In this document: piece by piece, positions 24,521 to 34,067 of the stretch | How the letters are laid out: every line of letters begins with the position of its first letter | Numbering within the stretch: position 1 is the first letter of the stretch | From: DASXKD01 sp963707905 | Lineage (GTDB): Bacteria; Actinomycetota; Actinomycetes; Streptosporangiales; Streptosporangiaceae | Length of the DNA stretch: 64,000 bases | Assembly: GCA_963707905.1 (NCBI GenBank) | Contig: CAVPSA010000017.1 | Span: 1 to 64,000 of the forward strand | Direction of reading: 5' to 3' | The notes under the pieces: model-generated | Told to the model about the DNA's origin: nothing | Seen by the model: the letters and a program-made list of their open reading frames with translations, nothing else | Database searches by the model: none | Program-made: the position numbers and the translations under genes

Positions 24521-24561
24521 GGGAGCGCCGCCTGACAGCCCAAGACAGGACAGGAGCGGAC

Positions 24562-26007
<1,446 letters not shown>

Positions 26008-26011
26008 CCCG

Positions 26012-27292
26012 ATGCCCGCTGCCGCTGACCACTGCCCGCCGTCCGACATCGCGGACGAGGGCCTGGCCGAGGCCGGGCGGGCCCGGATCGGCTGGGCGGA
26101 GCGGGGCATGCCCGTGCTGCGGCTGCTCACCGAGCGCTACGCCGGTGAGCAGCCGTTCGCCGGGCTGACCGTGGCAGCCTGCCTGCACGTGACGGCGGAG
26201 ACGGCGGGCCTGGTCGGCGCCCTGCGGGCGGGCGGCGCGCGGGTCTTCCTCGCCGCCTCGAACCCGCTGTCCACCCAGGACGACGTGGCCGCCGCCCTGG
26301 CGGACGCGGGCACGTGCGTGTTCGCCCGGGCGGGCGTGGACGCGGTCACCTACGGCGAGCACATCCACCGGGCCCTCGACTCATGCCCTGACCTGGTGGT
26401 CGACGACGGCGGGGATCTGGTCGACACGCTGTCCGGGCAACGGCCTGAACTGGTCCCCGGCGTCCGCGGCGGGTGCGAATCCACCTCCACCGGAGTGCTG
26501 CGGCTGCGCCGGATGGCGGCCGCGGGCGCGCTGGCGTTCCCCATGGTGGCGACCGACTCGACCACCACCAAGCGGATGTTCGACAACACGGCGGGCACCG
26601 GGCAGTCGGTCATAGACGCGGTGCTGCGCGCCACCAACGTCCTGCTCGCGGGGCGGACGGTCGTGGTGGCCGGGTTCGGGCCGTGCGGGCAGGGCATCGC
26701 GGGCCGCGCCCGCGGCCTCGGGGCGCAGGTCATCGTCACCGAGGTGGACCCGGTGCGGGCGCTGGAAGCGGTGCTGTCCGGGCACCAGGTGCTGCCGATG
26801 CGCGAGGCCGCCGCGGCGGCCGACGTGATCATCACGGTGACCGGTTCGCGGGACGTGGTCGCGGCCGGGCACCTGGCGGTGCTGCGGGACGGCGCGATCC
26901 TGGCCAACGCGGGGCACTTCGACGCCGAGATCGACGTGCGCGCGCTGGCCGGGGCGGCGGTGAAGGTGACCCGCGACGTCCGGCCGCACGCCGACGAGTA
27001 CACGCTGGACGGCGGCCGCCGGGTGGTGCTGCTCGCCGAGGGGCGGGTGGTCAACCTCGTCGCGGCCGAAGGGAACCCGCCCCAGGTCATGGACGTCTCC
27101 TTTGCCGGCCAGGCGCTCGTACTGCGCTGGCTGGCCCGCGACCATGCAGACCTGCCACCCGGCGTGCACGGCGTCCCGCCGGACATCGACGAGGAGATCG
27201 CCCGGCTCACCCTGGAATCCTCGGGAGCCAGGATCGACACGCTCACCGACGCGCAGCGCGACTACCTGAACTCCTGGCGCGCCGCACCCTGA
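26012..27292 (+). CDS. Second, short-form adenosylhomocysteinase-like protein
   Basis: Starting 4 bp after ahcY, this 426-residue paralogue keeps the fold: ACLHVTAETAGLVGAL, LVVDDGGDLVDTL, GCESTSTGVLRLR, TDSTTTKRMFDNTAGTGQS, the Rossmann loop VAGFGPCGQGIAG, NAGHFDAEIDV, and NLVAAEGNPPQVMDVSFAGQ. It lacks the long-form insert and the C-terminal KPDHYRY. It is thus closer in size to the archaeal type, of which the methanogen enzyme is known to act on S-inosylhomocysteine. The Asn of the HPSFVMSNS region is replaced (PPQVMDVS), suggesting altered substrate choice. It may be a second hydrolase or a regulator of ahcY; activity is inferred only. No strong ribosome site is visible, so translation may be coupled to ahcY. 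Confidence 0.85.
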   Translation: MPAAADHCPPSDIADEGLAEAGRARIGWAERGMPVLRLLTERYAGEQPFAGLTVAACLHVTAETAGLVGALRAGGARVFLAASNPLSTQDDVAAALADAGTCVFARAGVDAVTYGEHIHRALDSCPDLVVDDGGDLVDTLSGQRPELVPGVRGGCESTSTGVLRLRRMAAAGALAFPMVATDSTTTKRMFDNTAGTGQSVIDAVLRATNVLLAGRTVVVAGFGPCGQGIAGRARGLGAQVIVTEVDPVRALEAVLSGHQVLPMREAAAAADVIITVTGSRDVVAAGHLAVLRDGAILANAGHFDAEIDVRALAGAAVKVTRDVRPHADEYTLDGGRRVVLLAEGRVVNLVAAEGNPPQVMDVSFAGQALVLRWLARDHADLPPGVHGVPPDIDEEIARLTLESSGARIDTLTDAQRDYLNSWRAAP

Positions 27293-27318
27293 CGAGCTTC
27301 AACACCGGCTGCACCCGC

Positions 27319-27368
27319 CGTGAATGTGAGTCTGGTGTTCAAAGAGCAACACCAGACTCACATTCACG
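27319..27368. repeat. Perfect 21-bp-stem hairpin, dispersed element copy 1
   Basis: The arms at 27319-27339 (beginning CGTGAATGTGAGTCTGG) and 27348-27368 are perfectly complementary with an 8-nt loop (CAAAGAGC). The hairpin lies between the convergent ends of the short-form SAH hydrolase gene and the UPF0104 gene and probably terminates both. A related sequence occurs at 52352, so it is likely a dispersed palindromic repeat. Confidence 0.9.
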
Positions 27369-27402
27369 AGACCCGGGGCCGCCGGGTGCGCCCCGGGCTG
27401 CG

Positions 27403-28581
27403 TTACTGGGGGCGATCGGCGGCGGAGGGCGCGGTGCGGTCGGCCGCCGCATCGGCACGGGTCCGCGGTTGGTCGTCAATCCGCGGGAAGACGCGGACCC
27501 GGTTGCCCCGCAGCCTGAGGAAGATCAGCGTGACCCCGCCGCCCAGCAGGATCATCCAGAAGTTGACCAGCCGGTAGGCGAGCACCGCGGCCAGCGCACG
27601 GCCCGGTGCCATGCCCGTCGCCGCCAGCGCCGCCGTCAGGGTGGCCTCCACGATGAGGAACCCGCCCGGGGTCACCCCCGTGCTGCCCGCCACCGCACCG
27701 GCCCCGTAGGCCAGCAGCAGCCCGGCCCACGGCACCGGCTCGCCGGTGGCCTTGATCGCGCAGGCCAGGCAGGCGCAGTCGGCCAGCCAGTTCACCATCG
27801 CCAGGGCGAAGACCTCGCCGTACTGGTGCCAGCGGAGCCGGATGCCGGCCAGTTGCTCAAGGAACTCGTCCAAGGCGGCCGAGTCGAGCCCGGGCTTGCG
27901 TATGACTCGCCGCACCAGCCCGACGGCCCAGCCGATGACGCGGTTGGCGAGGACCCTGGCCCGGGGATAACGCAGCGCGAGGATCACCGTGATCCCGGGC
28001 AGCGCGAACACCGCAGCGCCCAGGAAGCCCACCGCGGTCGCCACCGGCGCACCGCCCGCGACCGCGCCGACCACCAAGACCAGCGCAAGCGCGGACGAGG
28101 ACGCGATGGCCGAGACGCCCAGCGCCCACCCGGTGACCGCGGGATCAAGGCCACGGCGGCGGAATTGCTGGTAGGAGAAGACCACGGCCAGCTGAGCCCC
28201 GGCGAACGGTATCGACATCGACAGTGCGTTCCCCGCGTACGTGATCGCCATCACCGAGCTGAACCTGGCCTGATCGCCGTCGGCCCGCAGCAGCCGCCGG
28301 CGGCTCAGCCCGAATGCCACCAGCGAGATGAACTCACAGGCGATCGCCAGCAGGAACCAGCGCAGGTCCAGGCTGCCCAGTGCGGACACCGACTGCCCGA
28401 GCGCGTGCCGGTCCAGTACGACTATGGTGACGATCACCCCGGCGGCCAGCAGCACCAGCACGGTGCGGACCCACCGGTGCCGCCGCGCGCGGGTCTCCGG
28501 CGGGCCACTCCCGGGCCGGTCAGGCCCGGCCTGGCCCGGTCCGGCCCCGCTGTCCGGGGGTGTGGCTGCACTCATAGGCAT
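27403..28581 (-). CDS. UPF0104/LPG-synthase membrane-domain protein
   Basis: This 392-residue integral membrane protein of the lysylphosphatidylglycerol-synthetase transmembrane family (flippase-like) has no synthetase domain. About eight helices are visible (TVLVLLAAGVIVTIVVL, WFLLAIACEFISLVAFGLS, WALGVSAIASSSALALVLVV and others). The family landmarks are ITYAGNALSMSIPFAGAQLAV, GSTGVTPGGFLIVEATLTAAL and YRLVNFWMILLGG. It may move a lipid across the membrane; the substrate is unknown. The start ATG at 28581 lacks a strong ribosome site, and a second ATG lies two codons in. The N- and C-termini are Pro/Gly/Asp/Arg-rich and probably disordered. Confidence 0.85.
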   Translation of the reverse strand: MPMSAATPPDSGAGPGQAGPDRPGSGPPETRARRHRWVRTVLVLLAAGVIVTIVVLDRHALGQSVSALGSLDLRWFLLAIACEFISLVAFGLSRRRLLRADGDQARFSSVMAITYAGNALSMSIPFAGAQLAVVFSYQQFRRRGLDPAVTGWALGVSAIASSSALALVLVVGAVAGGAPVATAVGFLGAAVFALPGITVILALRYPRARVLANRVIGWAVGLVRRVIRKPGLDSAALDEFLEQLAGIRLRWHQYGEVFALAMVNWLADCACLACAIKATGEPVPWAGLLLAYGAGAVAGSTGVTPGGFLIVEATLTAALAATGMAPGRALAAVLAYRLVNFWMILLGGGVTLIFLRLRGNRVRVFPRIDDQPRTRADAAADRTAPSAADRPQ

Positions 28582-28611
28582 TCTTGGCGATGTGCCCTGC
28601 CGGCCCGATGG

Positions 28612-29499
28612 TCAGGCCGGGGGAACGAACCCGCCCACGGCGGGCGGTTCGTTCCCGGGAGCGTCCCCTTTCCTTGCTGCGCCGGTCGGCTCTTGGATTG
28701 CTGCCCCCGCTGGCGGCCTCCATGCCGCCAGCGCTTCGGGCGGTACCGCGATCATCCGGGCCTGCTCCCGGTTGCGCCGTTCGGCGAGGACCGCGCTCAG
28801 GTAGGCGACCACCGGTGTGCCTGGCGGCGGCAGCGGGCTGACCTGGGCACGGGCCGTTTCGGCGATGCGCTCGCCCAGTTCGGCCTGTGCGGCCGGAGTC
28901 AGCTCAGGAAGGCGGGCCAGGTAGCGGCGGGCTGTCTCGGCCGTCTGATCGGTCAGCCCGGACATCTCGAGCCGGGCCGCCCAGGATGCCAGTTCCGGGC
29001 TCACCACGGGCAGCGCGGCCCCGCCCCGGCCAGCGGGCAGCCGCTGCTGTACCACGAAGGTGCCGGCGAACAGGTCGCCGAGCCGCTTGCCCCGTTCCGA
29101 CAGCAGCGAGCAGATCAGCGCCGGGCAGCCGAGCAGGAGCCAGATCTCCACCACCTCGGCCAGCCCGCGCACCAGGGCCTGCCGGAACCGCTCCGGCCCG
29201 CCGTCGTCGCTGACCACGCGCAGGCCCAGCGCGAACTTGCCGGGAGAGCCGCCCCTGGTCAGCGTCTCCCAGAGCACCGGGTAGCCGACCACGACGAGGA
29301 TGCTCACGGTGAGCGCGATGGCGCCCCCGGTGGCACCGTTCACCCGGTCCCCGGTGATCGCCAGCCCGACGATCACGAACAGAATGAACAGCAGGACTAG
29401 CTGGATGAGCAGGTCGAGCGCGAGCGCGAGCAGGCGGCTGGGGAAGCGCGCGCACGGCACCTCGAGGACAACGGCCTCGCCGGTGACGACCTCAGCCAA
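28612..29499 (-). CDS. RDD family membrane protein
   Basis: The 295-residue protein has the RDD signature: FPSRLLALALDLLIQLVLLF, WETLTRGGSPGKFALGLRVV with the second conserved Arg, and GKRLGDLFAGTFVVQ. Three hydrophobic segments are predicted, followed by a cytoplasmic helical tail. Family members are thought to be ion or osmolyte transport-related proteins, or accessory membrane proteins. The best start is TTG at 29499, preceded by a GGGAGCGGGG tract; no ATG or GTG lies in frame before the first conserved segment. It is divergent from spoIIM and belongs functionally with the DUF58-MoxR cluster at 36-41.7 kb. Confidence 0.9.
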   Translation of the reverse strand: MAEVVTGEAVVLEVPCARFPSRLLALALDLLIQLVLLFILFVIVGLAITGDRVNGATGGAIALTVSILVVVGYPVLWETLTRGGSPGKFALGLRVVSDDGGPERFRQALVRGLAEVVEIWLLLGCPALICSLLSERGKRLGDLFAGTFVVQQRLPAGRGGAALPVVSPELASWAARLEMSGLTDQTAETARRYLARLPELTPAAQAELGERIAETARAQVSPLPPPGTPVVAYLSAVLAERRNREQARMIAVPPEALAAWRPPAGAAIQEPTGAARKGDAPGNEPPAVGGFVPPA

Positions 29500-29666
29500 T
29501 GCAGCCCCGCTCCCTCATGCCCGGGCCATGCTTCGATCAGGCCCGTACCAAGGCTAATGGGGCCAAGCCCCGGTGACGAAGGAACGGGGCCTGGGCCACC
29601 GGGATCCCGGGGGCCCCCGAGGGGCAGACGGTCCACCGGCGAATAACGAACACTAGCCTTGGCACT

Positions 29667-30662
29667 GTGGATCTCGCTGTCTACGCCGCCGCCCACGAGG
29701 CGGACTGGCGGCGGCTGGATGATCTCGTCAAGCGGCGCCGGCGGCTCTCCGGTGCGGAGATCGACGAGCTGGTAGCGCTGTACCAGCAGACCACCACGCA
29801 CCTGTCCGCCGTGCAATCGGCGGGGCAGGATCCCATCCTGGTGGCCACGCTGTCCAGCCGCGTGGCCCGCGCCCGCGCCGCGGTGGTCGGCGCCAGCACG
29901 CCCGGATGGGGCATGGTGGCCAGGTTCGCGCTGGTCTCCTTTCCCGCCATGGCCTACCGGGCCCGCTGGTGGTGGCTGGGCACCGCGGCCGGCTCGCTCG
30001 CGCTGGCCTTCGTGATCGGCTGGTGGGTTGCCCGGTCAGCCCAGGTACAGGCCGCGCTGCTGCCGCCGGCCCAGGTCTCGCGGCTGGTCCACCACCAGTT
30101 CCAGCACTACTACTCCCAGTACGCGGCAACGTCGTTCGCGGCGCAGGTCTGGACGCACAACGTCTGGGTGGCGGCGGAGTCGCTGATCTTCGGGATCGTG
30201 CTGGGACTGCCCACCCTCTGGGTGCTGTTCGCGAACGCCTCGAACGTCGGGATCGTCGGCGGGCTGATGATCGCCCACGGCAAGGGAGTCCTCTTCTTCG
30301 CGCTGATCCTCCCGCACGGCATGCTGGAACTGTCCGCGGTGTTCCTGGCGGCAGCCACCGGCCTGCGACTGGGCTGGACCGTCATCGACCCCGGTCCCCG
30401 CCCGCGGTCCCGGGCGCTCGCCGAGGAGGGCCGCGCGTCCATCACGATCGCGCTCGGCGTCATCGTGGTGCTGCTCACCTCCGGCCTCATCGAGGCCTTC
30501 GTCACCCCATCGCCGCTGGCCACCTGGGCCCGCATCCTCATCGGGGCGGTCGCGGAGGCGGCGTTCCTCGGCTACGTGATCGTGGCCGGCCGCCGCGCGC
30601 AGGCGGCCGGGCTGACCCCGGACATGGCCGAGGCGCCCGACGTCGCCCCGGTGGCCGGCTGA
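29667..30662 (+). CDS. SpoIIM-like membrane protein
   Basis: The 331-residue protein matches the stage II sporulation protein M family of actinobacteria. An N-terminal soluble helical part (WRRLDDLVKRRRRLSGAEIDEL, YQQTTTHLSAVQS) precedes five or so membrane helices, including NVWVAAESLIFGIVLGLPTL, MIAHGKGVLFFALILPHGMLE and ALGVIVVLLTSGLIEAFV. The ILPHGMLELSAVF motif is diagnostic. In Bacillus SpoIIM belongs to the engulfment machinery; in actinomycetes the role is unknown. The GTG at 29667 has no ribosome site. With TAGCCT 7 bp upstream, the mRNA may be leaderless. The 167-bp divergent spacer to the RDD gene should carry both promoters. Confidence 0.9.
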   Translation: MDLAVYAAAHEADWRRLDDLVKRRRRLSGAEIDELVALYQQTTTHLSAVQSAGQDPILVATLSSRVARARAAVVGASTPGWGMVARFALVSFPAMAYRARWWWLGTAAGSLALAFVIGWWVARSAQVQAALLPPAQVSRLVHHQFQHYYSQYAATSFAAQVWTHNVWVAAESLIFGIVLGLPTLWVLFANASNVGIVGGLMIAHGKGVLFFALILPHGMLELSAVFLAAATGLRLGWTVIDPGPRPRSRALAEEGRASITIALGVIVVLLTSGLIEAFVTPSPLATWARILIGAVAEAAFLGYVIVAGRRAQAAGLTPDMAEAPDVAPVAG

Positions 30663-30827
30663 TCGGATCCGGCGGGCCTGCCAGCAGAAATCCGCTGGCT
30701 ACTTGTAACCATATGAACACAATCCGCGATTTAGAAGCGTGAGGCGGCGGTGTATCTGACCCTGCGCTGACGTCTCTGTCGAGTGCGGCGCAAAGCTGCG
30801 CCGGTGGCTTGGGGAAGAGGAGACCGG

Positions 30828-33800
30828 ATGGCGGCCGGGTTGGCGGTACCGCATGGCCAGACCAAGGATCCCGGCCTGGCCGGGCGGGACACCGAGGCCG
30901 CCGAGATCGGCGCCTTCCTCGCAGCGACCGCCGGTGCCCCGTCGGCGCTGGTGATCGTGGGCGATGTCGGGATCGGCAAGACGGCGGTGTGGAAGCACGC
31001 GGTGCAGGCCGCCTCGGGCACCTACCGGGTGCTGTCCTGCCGCCCGGCCCGCGCCGAGGCGCCCCTCGCCTTCGCGGCGCTGGATGACCTGTTCGGCGAG
31101 GTGCTGGAGGAGATACTTCCCGGGCTCCCCGCGCCGCGCCGGCGGGCGCTGGAGGCAGCGCTGCACGGCAGTCCCGCGGACCCATTCACGATCAGCCAGG
31201 ACGAGACGTCCAGCCAGGCCCGAACCGGCGGCGAACCCGTAAGCCGGGGCCGGACGGGCGCTAGGGAGCCCGCGGGCCGGACCGGCAGCCGGGGCGGAGG
31301 CGGCGGCCGGGGTGGCCCACACGCCCGGGAAGACGGCCCGGGCGGGCCCGGCCGGCCGCGGCCGGAGCCGCGCGTGCTGGCGCGCGCGGTCCTGGACGGC
31401 CTGCGAATCCTGTCCAGGGACAGGCCCGTCTTACTGGCGGTGGACGACGTGCAATGGCTGGACCGGCCGTCGGCGCAGGCCCTGGAGTTCTGCATCCGCC
31501 GCCTGGACCAGGCGGCGGTCTCGATCCTGCTGACGCTCCGCGGCGAGGATCCGGTGTTCCCGCTCGGGCTGGAGCAGGCCCTTTCCCCGGCCTGCCTGGC
31601 GTGCGCGCAACTGGGCGGGCTGAGCCCGGGTGCCATCGGGACGATCCTGCGGGCCCGGCTCGGCGTCACCTTCCCGAGGTCCACCTTCAGGCGGCTCTAC
31701 GAGGCCTGCGGCGGTAACCCGCTCTACGCCCTGGAGAGCGGGCGGGCACTGCTGGAACGGGGCCGGGCGTGCACCGCCGGCGAGCCCATACCCATCCCCG
31801 CCGGGATCAGCGACCTGGTCCGCCCCCGGCTGCGCGGCCTGTCCCCGGATGCGCTGCGGGTCGGCCGGCTGATCGCCGCCTCCGCCGACCCGCGCGAGCA
31901 CGTGATCCGGGCGGCGCACGGCGACCAGGACTCCTGGGCGGCGATGGACGAGGTCATCGACGACGGCCTGATCAGGCGCGACAGTGACGGACTGCGGTTC
32001 ACCCATCCGCTGCTTGGCCCCGTCCTGTACGCCGAGATGACGGCCGGCGAGCGCCGGGACGTGCACCGCCGGCTGGCGGACAGTGCCGGAGACGTCGAGG
32101 AACGGGCGTGGCATCTGGCGCTGGGCGCCGACGGCCCGTCCGGGGAGATCGCCGGCCTGCTCGACGCCGCGGCGCGGCACGCGGCCGCCAGGGGCGCGCC
32201 GGAGGCGGCGGCGGTGCTGGCGGAGCAGGCCATCCGGATGACGCCGTCCCGGCCGTCGGCTGAAGGACCTGCCCGGGTCCTGCGTGCCGCCGACTATCAC
32301 TTCCGCGCCGGGGAGATCGGCCGCAGCCGGGAACTGGTCGAGTCGGCCCTCACCGGGTGCCCGGCCGGCCCCCGCCGGGCGGCGCTGCTGATCCGGCAGG
32401 CGACCATCAGCTACCACCAGTCCGGCTGGGCGCAGGCGGAGCACCTGTTCCACCAGGCGGCGCTGGAGGCGGCCGCCGATCCGGAACTTCGCGCGCATGC
32501 GGCGGGCGAACTCGCCCTGACCAGGCTGGCGGCAGGCGATCTGCGCGCCGCGTCCCGCTGGGCGGCCGAGGCACTCGGGTCGGCCGGGCAGGCCGGGCGG
32601 CCGCGGCTGCTGGCGCATTCCCTCGCCCGCCTGGCCGCCATGGAGTTCCTCCGGGGCGGCCAGGTGCGGTCGGATCTGCTGGACCGGGCTGCGCAGGCCG
32701 GCCCCGGCCCCGGCGACGAGCCGGTCGAGTACCTGGCCCTCTCGGACCCCTCGTTGCTCAGGGGAGCCATCCTCAAATGGTCCGACCGGCTGGACGAAGC
32801 GCGGCAGTGCTTCGCCGACTGTTACCGGCGCACCCTGGACCGCGGCGACGACGCGTCGCTCCCGCATCTGCTCGCCCACCTCAGCGAGCTCGAATGCTGG
32901 GCCGGGAACTGGGATGCCGCCGCCGAGTACGCACGGGAAGGCTGCGCGGTGGCCAGCGAGAGCCACCAGCAGGCCATGCTGCCCGCGCCGATGTGCTCGC
33001 TGGCGCTGGTCCGGGCGCACCAGGGCGAGGTGGACGAGGCCCGCGGCCTGGCCACCGAAGCGCTCGCGCTGGCGGAAAAGAGCGGCAACGCCCCGCTGAC
33101 GTCCAGCGTGCTGGCCGTCCTCGGGTTCATTGCCGTGTCGCTCGACGACTACCCGGCGGCGCACGCGCACCTGGACCGGCTGGCACGCCTGGCCGCCGGC
33201 GCGGGCCTGGACCAGCCGAGCGTGGTCAAGTTCCTGCCGGACGAGATCGAGGCGCTGGCCGCCCTCGGGGAGACCGGCCTCGCCGAGGCGCACCTGCGGC
33301 GGCTGCACACCCGAGGAAAGGCGCTGCGCGGCCCGTGGGCGCTGGCAACGGCGGCCAGGTGCCGCGCTCACCTGGCCGGAATGGCCGGCGATCACGAGGG
33401 CGCCAGGGCGGCCTGCGCACAGGCCCTGGCCGAGCACGAGCGGCTGCCCATGCCGTTCGAGCTGGGCCGGACGCTGCTCACCAAGGGCATCACCGAGCGG
33501 CGGGCGCGGCGCAAGTCGGCGGCGGGAGAGTCGTTCGGCCAGGCGCTGGCCATCTTCGAGCGGCTGGGTGCCCCGCTCTGGGCGGCCAAGGCACGCCGGG
33601 AACTGTCGGCGACGGCGCCCCGGCCGCTTGCGAGCGGGCTCACCCAGACCCAGCAGCGGGTTGCCACGCTGATCGCGCAGGGCCAGACGAACCGGGAGAT
33701 CGCCGCGGCGATGTTCATTACCGTGAACACGGTGCAAACGCATGTCCGGCATATCTTCCAAAAGCTCGGCGTGCGGTCACGAACGGAACTCACCGCGGTC

Positions 33801-33869
33801 CTTTTGGCCACCCCTGCACGCACCGGCGTATTTCAGGGCGCGCATAACCACGAGCGGGCTGCCGACTAA
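30828..33869 (+). CDS. Large LuxR-family ATPase transcriptional regulator
   Basis: This 1013-residue LAL-type (MalT-like) activator has Walker A VGDVGIGKTAVWK near residue 45, Walker B VLLAVDDVQWLD near 205, a winged region and a long TPR-like helical array (DEARGLATEALALAEKSG and similar). A C-terminal LuxR HTH lies near 937-990 (LTQTQQRVATLIAQGQTNRE, then FITVNTVQTHVRHIFQKLGV). The ATG at 30828 has AGGAG 5 nt upstream. An Arg/Gly-rich low-complexity run of about 55 residues (124-180) is inserted between Walker A and Walker B. The target is unknown; the adjacent secreted-protein gene is a candidate. It interrupts the otherwise conserved spoIIM/DUF58 neighbourhood. Confidence 0.95.
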   Translation: MAAGLAVPHGQTKDPGLAGRDTEAAEIGAFLAATAGAPSALVIVGDVGIGKTAVWKHAVQAASGTYRVLSCRPARAEAPLAFAALDDLFGEVLEEILPGLPAPRRRALEAALHGSPADPFTISQDETSSQARTGGEPVSRGRTGAREPAGRTGSRGGGGGRGGPHAREDGPGGPGRPRPEPRVLARAVLDGLRILSRDRPVLLAVDDVQWLDRPSAQALEFCIRRLDQAAVSILLTLRGEDPVFPLGLEQALSPACLACAQLGGLSPGAIGTILRARLGVTFPRSTFRRLYEACGGNPLYALESGRALLERGRACTAGEPIPIPAGISDLVRPRLRGLSPDALRVGRLIAASADPREHVIRAAHGDQDSWAAMDEVIDDGLIRRDSDGLRFTHPLLGPVLYAEMTAGERRDVHRRLADSAGDVEERAWHLALGADGPSGEIAGLLDAAARHAAARGAPEAAAVLAEQAIRMTPSRPSAEGPARVLRAADYHFRAGEIGRSRELVESALTGCPAGPRRAALLIRQATISYHQSGWAQAEHLFHQAALEAAADPELRAHAAGELALTRLAAGDLRAASRWAAEALGSAGQAGRPRLLAHSLARLAAMEFLRGGQVRSDLLDRAAQAGPGPGDEPVEYLALSDPSLLRGAILKWSDRLDEARQCFADCYRRTLDRGDDASLPHLLAHLSELECWAGNWDAAAEYAREGCAVASESHQQAMLPAPMCSLALVRAHQGEVDEARGLATEALALAEKSGNAPLTSSVLAVLGFIAVSLDDYPAAHAHLDRLARLAAGAGLDQPSVVKFLPDEIEALAALGETGLAEAHLRRLHTRGKALRGPWALATAARCRAHLAGMAGDHEGARAACAQALAEHERLPMPFELGRTLLTKGITERRARRKSAAGESFGQALAIFERLGAPLWAAKARRELSATAPRPLASGLTQTQQRVATLIAQGQTNREIAAAMFITVNTVQTHVRHIFQKLGVRSRTELTAVLLATPARTGVFQGAHNHERAAD

Positions 33870-34067
33870 CCCGCGCGCCGTCCCCAGGGCCTGATTCCGG
33901 GGTACTCACTTCACTGGTTCGGGGGATTCCACGGCCCTGGCCTGGACGTACCGTGAGCCTTGTCGGCTGGACCTATGCCGCGGGGTGCTGCCCCGCCAGT
34001 TCACATCCGACGTCGTAAAGGCATTGGGAAATGCCGTGCCTGCAGGCCGTCAGAAAGGAAATCCTCT

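Noticed and set aside
24400..24561. SAH or SAM riboswitch before ahcY
   Set aside because: I could not find the conserved core or paired elements; only a 20-bp palindrome stands out.
26473..29400. 975-codon plus-strand frame
   Set aside because: It spans the antisense of three clear genes and is repetitive Arg/Gly/His sequence with no recognisable domain.
31431..33761. 776-codon minus-strand frame
   Set aside because: It is fully antisense to the LuxR regulator, whose domains are intact.
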